Assembly (NCBI GenBank): GCA_947475465.1
Contig: CANJLK010000006.1
Location: forward strand, 1 to 64,000
Direction of reading: 5' to 3'
Length of the DNA: 64,000 bases
Origin: Caulobacteraceae bacterium
GTDB lineage: Bacteria > Pseudomonadota > Alphaproteobacteria > Caulobacterales > Caulobacteraceae
The position numbers and the translations under genes were made by a program. Within the stretch, counting starts at the first letter, position 1. Each line of letters opens with the position of its first letter. Positions 48,144 through 57,601 of this stretch are shown here, one piece after another. The notes below the pieces were generated by a model, which worked only from the letters and a program-made list of their open reading frames with translations, did no database searches and was not told where the DNA came from.

Positions 48144-50036
48144 ATGACCCAAGCGATCACCCTGCGACTGATCACCCGCCAGGCCGGCGGCGGCGAGATC
48201 GTCCGGACCCGTCGGATCGACAGCGGCGAGGCGATGATCGGCCGCGCCCAGGGTTGCGACATCTACCTGCCCGACCTGTCGGTCGACCCGCAGCACGCCC
48301 TGATGCGGGTCGCGGGCCGCAACCGGGTGACCATCGAATCCCTGACCGGCGTCGCCTTCCAGGTGGACGGCAAGCAGACCCTGCGCGCCGACCTGGACGC
48401 CGGCCGTGGCCAGATGGCGAGCTTCGGGGCCTTCGACCTCAGCGTCAGCGAGGGCGCCGAGGACGACATCGCCGTGGCGGTGACGCGCCGGGAGGAGGAG
48501 CACGCGCCCTCCCCCAGCCTGTTCTCGCTGAAGGCCAGCCTGTTCGGGCGCCGGCGGATGGCCTGGGCCCTTGGCCTGACGATCCTGGCGCTTTGCCTGA
48601 TCGTGCCGCTGGCCGGCGCCTCCCTGTTCCGTCACCTGCACATCCATCCCGACCAGCAGTGGTCGACGGGACCGCTTTCCAAGGCCCACGCCTTCCTGGA
48701 AAAGGACTGCCAGTCCTGCCACCAGGCCAAGTTCGTCGCCGTGCGCGACCAGGCATGCCTGGCCTGCCACCAGGCGGGCCGAACGCCGGCCCAGACCCTG
48801 GCCCTGAACGCCGACCTCGGTCGGCGCGGCAGTCCGTTCATTCCCAGACTGATTTCGGACCACGCGGGCCACGACCGCCTGCTCAAGGCCATGCCGCCGC
48901 CGCCCACCCTGGGCGGCAAGGTGAAGGGGCTGTTCGGCAAGGCCTTCAACCACCCCAACGACCGCTGCGCGAGCTGCCACCTGGAGCATACCGGCCCCAA
49001 GGGTCCGGTGATCGAGGCCGACCGGCCGATCAAGCCGACCCTGGTCGTCGCCACCACCTGCGGCGGCTGCCACGGCCAGCTGAAGTCGAGGCTGCCCTCG
49101 ACCGGGTTGATCGACACCCCGGACTGGAAGCGCCATCCGGACTTCCGGCCCCTGGTGACCGTCTCCGCCGAGGGCCCGGCGCCCAGGATCGAGCGGATCG
49201 CCCTGACCGCGGACCCGCAGGAACATTCCGGCCTGGTGTTTTCCCACCGCCAGCACCTGGATCCCACCGGCGGCGTCGCCCGCATGGGGGTCGGCCTGGG
49301 CGCGGCGCGCGGCTACGGCGGGGCGCTCACCTGCATCTCCTGCCACCGACCGACACCGGGCGCCGGCGGCTTCAAGCCGATCGAGATGGAGCGCGACTGC
49401 GCGGCCTGTCACGCCCTGGGCTTCGCCTCGGCCGGCGGTGAGATCAAGCTCCTGCCGCACGGTGACGCGGGCAAGGTGATGGCCACCCTGCAAGCGTTCT
49501 ATGGCGGCGGGTCAGGCGCGGGCGCCGAGCCCCAGCGCCGCCTGCCCGGCGACTTCCGACCGCAGTCCGCGGCCCCCAGGGCGGCGAACCCGGCCATGGC
49601 TTCAGGCGCCTTCCGCCAGGCCTTCTCGCCCGGCGGGACCTGCTACGGCTGCCACCGGATCTCCTGGGACGGCGATGGCCCAATGGGCGTCAAGGTGGCC
49701 AAGGTCCACCTGGCCTCACGCTTCCTGCCGCGTGGCGCCTTCGACCACAGCGTGCCCGCCCACAAGGGCGACGGCCTGGGCGCCTTCAACTGCGTGGATT
49801 GTCACAAGGCCAAGACCTCGGAGCATGCCGAGGACCTGTTGCTGCCGGGCGTCGCCAAGTGCGCCACCTGCCATGGCAAGACGGAACACCAGACGCCGGC
49901 CGCCGCCAGCGGCCAGTGCGCCGACTGCCACAGCTATCACAAGCCCGGCAAGGCCACGCCCACCGGCCAGAGCCGCACCTTCGAGGCGATCTTCGCGCCG
50001 GCCGATGGGCCGGCGCGGGGGATCCCGGGCGGGTAG
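48144..50036 (+). CDS. FHA domain - TM - decaheme c-type cytochrome
   Basis: FHA 'AMIGRAQGCDIYLPDLSVDPQHALMRVAGRNRVTIESLTG'; one TM; 10 CXXCH motifs (CQSCH, CLACH, CASCH, CGGCH, CISCH, CAACH, CYGCH, CVDCH, CATCH, CADCH). Confidence 0.92.
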   Translation: MTQAITLRLITRQAGGGEIVRTRRIDSGEAMIGRAQGCDIYLPDLSVDPQHALMRVAGRNRVTIESLTGVAFQVDGKQTLRADLDAGRGQMASFGAFDLSVSEGAEDDIAVAVTRREEEHAPSPSLFSLKASLFGRRRMAWALGLTILALCLIVPLAGASLFRHLHIHPDQQWSTGPLSKAHAFLEKDCQSCHQAKFVAVRDQACLACHQAGRTPAQTLALNADLGRRGSPFIPRLISDHAGHDRLLKAMPPPPTLGGKVKGLFGKAFNHPNDRCASCHLEHTGPKGPVIEADRPIKPTLVVATTCGGCHGQLKSRLPSTGLIDTPDWKRHPDFRPLVTVSAEGPAPRIERIALTADPQEHSGLVFSHRQHLDPTGGVARMGVGLGAARGYGGALTCISCHRPTPGAGGFKPIEMERDCAACHALGFASAGGEIKLLPHGDAGKVMATLQAFYGGGSGAGAEPQRRLPGDFRPQSAAPRAANPAMASGAFRQAFSPGGTCYGCHRISWDGDGPMGVKVAKVHLASRFLPRGAFDHSVPAHKGDGLGAFNCVDCHKAKTSEHAEDLLLPGVAKCATCHGKTEHQTPAAASGQCADCHSYHKPGKATPTGQSRTFEAIFAPADGPARGIPGG

Positions 50037-50039
50037 GCT

Positions 50040-51401
50040 CTACACCACCCCGTAGGCCAGCATGGCGTCGGCGACTTTCTTGAAGCCGGCGATGTTGGCG
50101 CCGCGGACGTAGTCGATGACCTTGGAATCCTTGCGGGCGCCGTACTCGACGCAGCGCTCGTGAATCCCGGCCATGATGTCGAGCAGGTGCTGCTGCAGGT
50201 CGGCTTCCTTCCAGGAGATGCGCGCTGAGTTCTGACTCATCTCCAGGCCGGAGACCGCCACGCCGCCGGCGTTGGCCGCCTTGCCGGGCGCGTAGAGGAT
50301 CTGCGCCTGCTTGAAGACGTGCACGCCATCCAGGTCGGTCGGCATGTTGGCGCCTTCCGACACCGCCTTGCAGCCGTTGGAAACCAGGATCTGGGCCTCG
50401 GCGCCGTTGAGCTCGTTCTGGGTGGCGCAGGGCAGAGCCACGTCGCAGGCGACGCCCCAGGGCCGGGCGCCGTCGCCGTGGAAGCTCGCGCCCTTGAACT
50501 CTTTCACATACTCGGAAATCCGCCCACGGCGGCGGCCCTTCAGTTCCTTGATCCAGTCGATCTTGGCCTGGTCGATGCCGTCCGGGTCGTGGATGAAGCC
50601 CTCGGAGTCCGACAGGGTCAGGACCTTGCCGCCCAGCTGGACGATCTTTTCGGCGGCGTGGGTCGCCACGTTGCCGGAACCGGAGATCACCGCGGTCTTG
50701 CCCTCGACGCTGTCGCCGACGTTCTTCAGCATATTCTGCAGGAAGTAGACCGCGCCGTAGCCGGTGGCCTCAGTGCGGATCAGGCTGCCGCCGTATTCCA
50801 GGCCCTTGCCGGTCAGGACGCCGGTGAACTGGTTGGTGATCCGCTTGTACTGGCCGAACATGTAGCCGATCTCGCGGCCGCCCACCCCGATGTCGCCGGC
50901 CGGCACGTCGATGTCCGCGCCGATGTGGCGGTAGAGCTCGGTCATGAACGACTGGCAGAACCGCATCACCTCATGGTCCGACTTGCCGCGCGGATTGAAG
51001 TTCGAGCCGCCCTTGCCGCCGCCCATGGGCAGGCCGGTGAGCGCGTTCTTGAAGGTCTGTTCGAAGGCCAGGAACTTCAGCACGCTTTCCGTCACCGACG
51101 GGTGGAAGCGGATGCCACCCTTGTAGGGGCCGATGGCGTTGTTGTTCTGCACCCGCCAGCCGCGCTGGACGCGGATATTGCCCCTGTCGTCTTCCCAGCA
51201 GACCCGGAAGCTCATCACCCGGTCCGGCTCGGCGATCCGGCGCAGGATCTGGTACTCGTGGTACTGTTCCTTGTCGGCGATGAACTCGAAAATGTCCTCG
51301 GCGACTTCCTGCACCGCCTGGACGAATTCCGGCTGCCCCGGATTGCGCCGGTTTACACCGGCGATGAACCGCTCGAGATCGACATGGTCGCTGGAAGCCA
51401 T
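50040..51401 (-). CDS. gdhA: NADP-specific glutamate dehydrogenase
   Basis: 'GPYKGGIRFHPSV', 'GLPMGGGKGGSNFNPRGKSD'. Confidence 0.95.
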   Translation of the reverse strand: MASSDHVDLERFIAGVNRRNPGQPEFVQAVQEVAEDIFEFIADKEQYHEYQILRRIAEPDRVMSFRVCWEDDRGNIRVQRGWRVQNNNAIGPYKGGIRFHPSVTESVLKFLAFEQTFKNALTGLPMGGGKGGSNFNPRGKSDHEVMRFCQSFMTELYRHIGADIDVPAGDIGVGGREIGYMFGQYKRITNQFTGVLTGKGLEYGGSLIRTEATGYGAVYFLQNMLKNVGDSVEGKTAVISGSGNVATHAAEKIVQLGGKVLTLSDSEGFIHDPDGIDQAKIDWIKELKGRRRGRISEYVKEFKGASFHGDGARPWGVACDVALPCATQNELNGAEAQILVSNGCKAVSEGANMPTDLDGVHVFKQAQILYAPGKAANAGGVAVSGLEMSQNSARISWKEADLQQHLLDIMAGIHERCVEYGARKDSKVIDYVRGANIAGFKKVADAMLAYGVV

Positions 51402-51599
51402 TGCAAATTTCCCCCGAAATTCAGCTGCGGGCGCCGGAGAACCGACGCCGATTTCGCCGTTGCGGACGCAAGCTTAGCAGGCATCCGCGGCAGAGTTTAA
51501 GTGACATTCTTAAAAGCCCGTCCAAGCCTTGCCTTAGAGGGCTTCACAAACCCGTGGAAATCGCCACAACTCGGAGGATTGAGCGGGGGGGCTCCACCA

Positions 51600-53246
51600 A
51601 TGACCAAGGCATCTGACCTCTTTATTTCCTGCCTCGAAGAAGAGGGCGTGGAATATGTCTTCGGCGTGCCGGGCGAGGAGAACCTCGACTTCCTGGACAG
51701 CCTGTCGCGCTCGACCAAGATCAAGCTGATCCTGACGCGCCACGAACAGGGCGCGGGGTTCATGGCCGCCACCTATGGGCGTCACACCGGCAAGGCCGGC
51801 GTCTGCGTCGCCACGCTCGGCCCCGGCGCCACCAATTTCGTGACCGCGGCGGCCTATGCCCAGCTGGGCGGCATGCCGATGATGATGGTCACCGGCCAAA
51901 AGCCGATCAAGAGCTCAAAACAGGGCCGGTTCCAGATCCTCGACGTGGTGGCGATGATGGGGCCGCTGACGAAGTACACCCACCAGCTGGCCTCGGCCGA
52001 CAACATCCCGTCGCGGATCCGCGAAGCCTTCCGCCTGGGCCAGGAAGAAAAGCCCGGCGCCGTCCACCTGGAATTCCCCGAGGACATCGCCCACGAGCAG
52101 ACCGATTCCACGCCCATTCCGAAGAGCAATGCGCGCCGCCCGGTGGCCGACGAAAAATCGGTCCGCGCCGCGGCCAAACGGATCGAGCAGGCCAAGTCGC
52201 CGATCCTGGTGATCGGCGCGGGCGCCAACCGGACCATGACCAGCCGGATGCTGTCCCAATTCATCGACAAGACCGGCATTCCGTTCGTCTCGACCCAACT
52301 CGGCAAGGGCGTGGTCGACGAGCTGTCCCCGAAGTTCCTGGGCTGCGCGGCCCTGTCCGCGGGCGATTTCGTGCACCGCGCCATCGGCGCGGCCGACCTG
52401 ATCATCAACGTCGGTCACGACGTCATCGAGAAGCCGCCGTTCTTCATGCAACGGGGCGGCGCGGAGGTGATCCACATCAACTTCCGCTCGGCCGAAGTCG
52501 ATCCGGTCTACTTCCCGCAGTACGAGGTGATCGGCGACATCGGCAATTCGATCTGGCAGATCAAGGAGGACATCCTGCCCCAGGCCGGATGGGATTTCTC
52601 CAAGATGTTCAAGGCCCGCGAGGCGGAGGTGGCGCACACCGCCAGCCAGGTCGACGACATGCGCTTCCCGATCTATCCGCAGCACCTGGTGGCGCAGATC
52701 CGCCAGGCCATGCCGGCCAACGGGATCATCTGCCTGGACAACGGGGTCTATAAGATCTGGTTCGCCCGCAACTATCCCGCGCGGATGACCAACACCGTCC
52801 TGCTCGACAACGCCCTGGCCACCATGGGCGCGGGCCTTCCCTCCGCCATGGCCTCGGCCATGGTCTATCCGGACCGCAAGGTCATGGCCGTCTGCGGCGA
52901 CGGCGGCTTCATGATGAACAGCCAGGAGATGGAGACCGCGGTCCGGCTGAAGCTCAACATCACCGTGCTGATCCTCAACGACAATTCCTACGGAATGATC
53001 CGCTGGAAACAGGCCAACATGGGCTTCAAGGACTGGGGCCTCACCTACGGCAATCCGGACTTCGTGAAGTACGCCGAGAGCTACGGGGCCAACGGCTACC
53101 GTGTAGGCTCGGCCGCCGAGCTTCCGACGCTCCTGGAAAAATGCCTGAACACGCCTGGCGTGAACCTGATCGAGGTCCCCGTGGACTACAGCGACAACGA
53201 CCCGATCCTGAACAAGCAGATCAAGGAACTGAGCGCCGCCCTCTGA
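51600..53246 (+). CDS. Thiamine-diphosphate-dependent enzyme, acetolactate synthase large subunit-like
   Basis: 'YVFGVPGEENLDFLDSL', 'ATLGPGATNFVTAAAYAQL', 'GDGGFMMNSQEMETAVRLKLNITVLILNDNSYGMI' TPP motif. Confidence 0.92.
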   Translation: MTKASDLFISCLEEEGVEYVFGVPGEENLDFLDSLSRSTKIKLILTRHEQGAGFMAATYGRHTGKAGVCVATLGPGATNFVTAAAYAQLGGMPMMMVTGQKPIKSSKQGRFQILDVVAMMGPLTKYTHQLASADNIPSRIREAFRLGQEEKPGAVHLEFPEDIAHEQTDSTPIPKSNARRPVADEKSVRAAAKRIEQAKSPILVIGAGANRTMTSRMLSQFIDKTGIPFVSTQLGKGVVDELSPKFLGCAALSAGDFVHRAIGAADLIINVGHDVIEKPPFFMQRGGAEVIHINFRSAEVDPVYFPQYEVIGDIGNSIWQIKEDILPQAGWDFSKMFKAREAEVAHTASQVDDMRFPIYPQHLVAQIRQAMPANGIICLDNGVYKIWFARNYPARMTNTVLLDNALATMGAGLPSAMASAMVYPDRKVMAVCGDGGFMMNSQEMETAVRLKLNITVLILNDNSYGMIRWKQANMGFKDWGLTYGNPDFVKYAESYGANGYRVGSAAELPTLLEKCLNTPGVNLIEVPVDYSDNDPILNKQIKELSAAL

Positions 53247-53279
53247 CCTTCCGTCACGCCAGCAGAAGTCGATAGCCCC

Positions 53280-54722
53280 ATGGCCGCCCTCAAAGACTCC
53301 TACCCGCTCTACCTCGCCAACGTCGCCCAGACGCCGAACCTCGACCTTGTGGTGACCGACAAGTTCACCGGCGAGGTGGCGACCCGGGTCGCCCAGGCCG
53401 ACGCGGCGACCATCGACGCGGGCATAGCCGCGGCCGTCGAGGCCGCCGAGCCCATGGCCCGCATGGCCGCCTACGAGCGCCAGGCGGTGTTGGCCCATTG
53501 CGTGACCCGGTTCACGGAGCGCTTCGACGAACTGGCCATGGCGCTGTGCATCGAGGCCGGCAAGCCGATCCGCGACGCCCGCGGCGAGGTCGGCCGGCTG
53601 ATCGACACGTTCCGCATCGCGGCGGAAGAATCCGTGCGCATCACTGGCGAAGTCCAGCCGTTGGACATCTCGCCCCGCGCCAAGGGCTACCAGGGGATCT
53701 GGAAGCGGGTGCCCATCGGCCCCTGCTCCTTCGTCTCGCCCTTCAACTTCCCGCTCAACCTGGCGGCCCACAAGATCGCACCGGCGCTCGCAGTCGGCTG
53801 CCCGTTCGTCATGAAGCCCGCCTCGCGCACTCCCCTGGGCGCGATCATCATCGGCGAGGTCCTGGCCGAGACCGACCTGCCAAAGGGCGCCTTCTCGATC
53901 CTGCCGGCCCACCGCGAGGGTGCGGACCTGTTCACCACCGACGAGCGCCTGAAACTGCTGTCCTTCACCGGCTCGCCTGAAGTGGGCTGGGACCTGAAGG
54001 CCCGGGCCGGCAAGAAGAAGGTGGTGCTGGAACTGGGCGGCAACGCCGCGGTGATCGTCGACGAGGACATCACGGGCGCCGACCTGGACGACGCCGTGGA
54101 GCGGATCATCTTCGGGGCCTTCTATCAGTCCGGCCAGTCTTGCATCGGCGTCCAGCGGATCATCGTCCATGCCAGCCTCTACGACGAGTTCAAAGCCCGG
54201 CTGGTGGCCAAGACCAGGGCCCTGATCGCCGGCGATCCGAAGGACGAAAAGACCTTTATCGGGCCGATGATCGACGTGAAGGAGGCCACCCGCCTGGACA
54301 ACTGGATCCAGGAGGCCAGCGCTGGCGGGGCCACCCTTTTGTGCGGCGGCAAGCGCGAGGGTGCCATGCTGGAAGCCACCTTGATGGAAGGCGTCGACCG
54401 CTCGGCCAGGCTCTACAGGGAAGAGGCCTTCGGGCCCGTCGCGATCCTCTCGAAATTCAACGAGTTTTCCGACGCCCTCGACGAGGTGAACGACTCCAAA
54501 TTCGGCCTGCAGGCCGGGGTCTTCACCCGCGACCTCTACAAGATGTTCGAGGCCTGGGACCGGCTGGACGTGGGCGGCGTGGTGATCGGCGACGTGCCGA
54601 GCTACCGGGTCGACAACATGCCCTACGGCGGGGTCAAGGATTCAGGACTTGGACGTGAAGGCGTGCGCTTCGCCATGGAGGACATGACGGAAATTCGAAA
54701 CCTCGTCATCCGTCGGCGATAA
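53280..54722 (+). CDS. Aldehyde dehydrogenase family protein
   Basis: 'SFVSPFNFPLNLAAHKIAPALAVGCPFVMKPA', 'ELGGNAAVIV', 'QSGQSCIGVQR' catalytic Cys. Confidence 0.95.
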   Translation: MAALKDSYPLYLANVAQTPNLDLVVTDKFTGEVATRVAQADAATIDAGIAAAVEAAEPMARMAAYERQAVLAHCVTRFTERFDELAMALCIEAGKPIRDARGEVGRLIDTFRIAAEESVRITGEVQPLDISPRAKGYQGIWKRVPIGPCSFVSPFNFPLNLAAHKIAPALAVGCPFVMKPASRTPLGAIIIGEVLAETDLPKGAFSILPAHREGADLFTTDERLKLLSFTGSPEVGWDLKARAGKKKVVLELGGNAAVIVDEDITGADLDDAVERIIFGAFYQSGQSCIGVQRIIVHASLYDEFKARLVAKTRALIAGDPKDEKTFIGPMIDVKEATRLDNWIQEASAGGATLLCGGKREGAMLEATLMEGVDRSARLYREEAFGPVAILSKFNEFSDALDEVNDSKFGLQAGVFTRDLYKMFEAWDRLDVGGVVIGDVPSYRVDNMPYGGVKDSGLGREGVRFAMEDMTEIRNLVIRRR

Positions 54723-54762
54723 CCATACGTATCTCTATCGAAGCAGCGGCCAGGGCAGGCCA

Positions 54763-55620
54763 TTGCAGGGGCCTGGGGAGGCCGTAGTGCTGACGATCGC
54801 ACAGATAACCGATCTGCATATAACGACCGACACCGACCCGGTGAATCTGTGGCGGAACGCTGAGCGTTTGCAGCACGTCCTGAAATCCATTCACGCGCTG
54901 AAGCCCCGGCCGGTGGCGATCTTCGCCTCCGGCGACCTCGTCGACCGCGGCGAGCCGGAAGAATACGAAGCGCTGATCGAGATCCTGCGGCACGTGGAGA
55001 TTCCAATCTATTTCGGGATCGGCAATCACGACCGCCGCGAGCCGTTCCTGGCCGCGCTCAGCGGCCACGGCGTCCAGACCGATCCCAACGGCTTCGTGCA
55101 ATACGCCGTCGACTTCGGCGACCTGCGGGTCATCGTCTGCGACACCCTGGATGAGGAAAGCGAGGGCGGGGCGTTCTGCGAGGACCGCGCGGCCTGGCTG
55201 GCCAAGACGCTGGACGAGGCGCCTGACCAGCCGACGGTCATCGCTTTGCACCACCCGCCCATCGCCAGCGGCATCCGCTGGATGGATCCCGATCCCAAGG
55301 CCGGCTGGATCGCCCGGCTGGCCAATGCCGTGCGCGGACACGATCAGGTGCGCTCGATCCTCTGCGGTCACGTTCACCGGGCTTTCAACGGCGTGCTTGC
55401 CGGCCGCGCGGTGGCCGCGGCGCCGGCCACGTCGATCCAGCTCACCCTGGACCTCACGCCGGTCGACATGCGCAATCCCGACGGCCGCGAGATGCTGGTG
55501 GAGGAACCGCCCGGCTTCGCCGTGGTGATGGCCTATGAGGGCCAGGTGAACACCCACGTCTGCGTGGCAGGCGACTATGCGCCTGCGGTGGCCTATACCT
55601 CTCCATTCGTGAGGGGCTAG
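54763..55620 (+). CDS. Metallophosphoesterase, class III cyclic nucleotide phosphodiesterase (CpdA)-like
   Basis: 'IAQITDLHI', 'SGDLVDRGE', 'GIGNHDRRE', 'LHHPP', 'LCGHVHRAF' metal-site motifs. GTG at 54787 is an alternative start. Confidence 0.87.
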   Translation: MQGPGEAVVLTIAQITDLHITTDTDPVNLWRNAERLQHVLKSIHALKPRPVAIFASGDLVDRGEPEEYEALIEILRHVEIPIYFGIGNHDRREPFLAALSGHGVQTDPNGFVQYAVDFGDLRVIVCDTLDEESEGGAFCEDRAAWLAKTLDEAPDQPTVIALHHPPIASGIRWMDPDPKAGWIARLANAVRGHDQVRSILCGHVHRAFNGVLAGRAVAAAPATSIQLTLDLTPVDMRNPDGREMLVEEPPGFAVVMAYEGQVNTHVCVAGDYAPAVAYTSPFVRG

Positions 55621-55633
55621 CGGGGGGCTGCAA

Positions 55634-57472
55634 GTGCCAGGGGTTCAAAGGGGCGTATTGGGCCGGCTGGCCGGCGGCCTGGCCGCCCTGCGGACGGTCG
55701 CGGGGCGATGGGGCGATGCGGCGGTCGTCGGGCTTGTCGCCGTCGCCTGTTCGGTCCTGGCCCTGGCGTTGAACGCCACGACGCCTGTCCGCTCGGTCGA
55801 GAACCTGATGTACGACCTGCGCGTGTCGTTCAACGCGCCGGCGGCCCAGCCCGACTTCGCGATCATCAAGATCGACGACGCGGCCACCGCAGCCATGCAG
55901 GAGGCGTCTCCCTGCCATTGCCTGGCGCCGATCAACAAGGCCTGGCTCGGGGACCTGATCGCGGCCCTGGACGCCAAGGGCGTCAAGGCGATCGGCGTCG
56001 ACTACCTGCTCGACACCTGGTCCTCGCCGGAGGAATTCGCCGACTTCAACGCGCGCATTGCACAGGTGAAGGCGCCCATCGTGGTCGCGGTAGATCCTGA
56101 TCGGCAGGCCGGCGTCGACTACCCGGTGTCACCCAAGCTGATCTATTCCGACGCCCGGGCCCTGACCCACAAGGACTACGACGACGTCATCCGGGACTAC
56201 GACCCCAAGCCCAGCCAGTACCTCGCCCTGGCGGCGGCGGTCGACGCCGCGATCGGCCGGAAGCCTCCCGAGCACCCTTTCCTGATCCGCTACCGGCAGC
56301 CTGACGCACGCCTGGGGGCGGAGAACCTGGGCGCTATCAGTCCATCGTTCTCCGCGGCCTTCGTGCCCTTCGTTCCCGAAGTCCAGCTGAAGAACAAGAT
56401 CGTCTTCATCGGCAGCGTCACCCGATCGGCTACTGCAGATTCCAGCACGCCCAAGGAGGACATGCACTCAACGCCCCTGCGCTATCGGCCGGGCCACGAC
56501 CACGGGACACCGGGCGTCGAAGTGCATGTGCACGCCCTGTCCCAGATGATGGCCGGCGACCAGATTCACAAGCCCGGCCCGTTCTGGGCCGGAGCCCTTG
56601 TGCTGGTGGCGGGACTTGGGGGCGCGGCCCTCGGCCGAGGCAGCAACCGCTGGTGGGTTGCCGTGGCGATCGTCCTGCTGATCCTGGGCGGCTGTTTCAT
56701 CGGCGCGATCTATTTCTTCCGCTGGTACAACATCATCACGCCGGTGATGGCGCCGACCATGTGCTTCGCCTTTGCCTTCTTCCTGATGAGCCGCCTGGCC
56801 GCTGTGGAGTTGCAGAACCAGCGTGCGCTCTATTCCTCCACCCTGGAACGCTACCTGGCGCCCCAGGTGATCGACCGCATCGTCGAGGGTCGCGAGGCGG
56901 TGAAGATCGGCGCCGAGGAGCGCGAGATCACCGTCATGGTCTCCGACCTGGAGAATTTCTCGAACCTCGTGGCCACGCTGCCGCTGGAACCCTTCTCTAA
57001 AGTGATCAACGGCTACTTCGACGGCCTGATCGAGATCCTCTGGAAGCATGAGGCGATGATCGACAAGATGACCGGCGATGGCCTGATCGTCATCTTCGGC
57101 GCCCCGATCGCCATCCCGGACCACGCCCAGCGGGCGATCGCCTGCGTCAAGGAGATCGACACCTTCGCCGAGGCCTACCGCGAACGGATGCTGGCGGAGC
57201 ACGGCATCTTCGGGCGCACCCGGATGGGACTGGATTCCGGCATCGGGCTGGTCGGGAATTTCGGCGGCGAGCGCCGGTTCAACTACACGGCCTATGGCGA
57301 GGTGGTGGTGATCGCCGCCCGCCTTGAAGCCGCCAACAAGACCTTCGGGACCCGCATCCTGTTCTCGGCGGAAACCAAGCGGCTGGCCGGAGAACCGGGC
57401 GACGTGCGCCCAGTCGGCAGTATCGAGCTGAAGGGCGTTCCATTGCCAATTGAAGCGTTTACGACGCTTTAA
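55634..57472 (+). CDS. CHASE2 sensor domain adenylate/guanylate cyclase
   Basis: N-terminal TM, CHASE2-like extracytoplasmic domain, TM bundle, class III cyclase 'TVMVSDLENFSNLVATLP', 'KMTGDGLIVIFGAP', 'FNYTAYGEVVVIAARLEAANK'. Confidence 0.92.
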   Translation: MPGVQRGVLGRLAGGLAALRTVAGRWGDAAVVGLVAVACSVLALALNATTPVRSVENLMYDLRVSFNAPAAQPDFAIIKIDDAATAAMQEASPCHCLAPINKAWLGDLIAALDAKGVKAIGVDYLLDTWSSPEEFADFNARIAQVKAPIVVAVDPDRQAGVDYPVSPKLIYSDARALTHKDYDDVIRDYDPKPSQYLALAAAVDAAIGRKPPEHPFLIRYRQPDARLGAENLGAISPSFSAAFVPFVPEVQLKNKIVFIGSVTRSATADSSTPKEDMHSTPLRYRPGHDHGTPGVEVHVHALSQMMAGDQIHKPGPFWAGALVLVAGLGGAALGRGSNRWWVAVAIVLLILGGCFIGAIYFFRWYNIITPVMAPTMCFAFAFFLMSRLAAVELQNQRALYSSTLERYLAPQVIDRIVEGREAVKIGAEEREITVMVSDLENFSNLVATLPLEPFSKVINGYFDGLIEILWKHEAMIDKMTGDGLIVIFGAPIAIPDHAQRAIACVKEIDTFAEAYRERMLAEHGIFGRTRMGLDSGIGLVGNFGGERRFNYTAYGEVVVIAARLEAANKTFGTRILFSAETKRLAGEPGDVRPVGSIELKGVPLPIEAFTTL

Positions 57473-57601
57473 CCAAGAAATTCTCACTAGAGTTGAGTCA
57501 CCTCCTAGGTGAATCGCGTTGTCGTTGTATTTTCCTCGTGATCACTGAGCCTCGGACGCCGGTGTCGGCCGCGTCCAAGGACAGACGAGGGCTTGGCGAT
57601 G

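Noticed and set aside
51915-54170. 751-aa minus-strand ORF
   Set aside because: Antisense shadow of the ThDP enzyme and ALDH genes, spanning both; no recognisable domain.
57498-57512. TCACCT-CCT-AGGTGA inverted repeat after the cyclase gene
   Set aside because: Arms only 6 bp; could be chance, so not reported as an operator.
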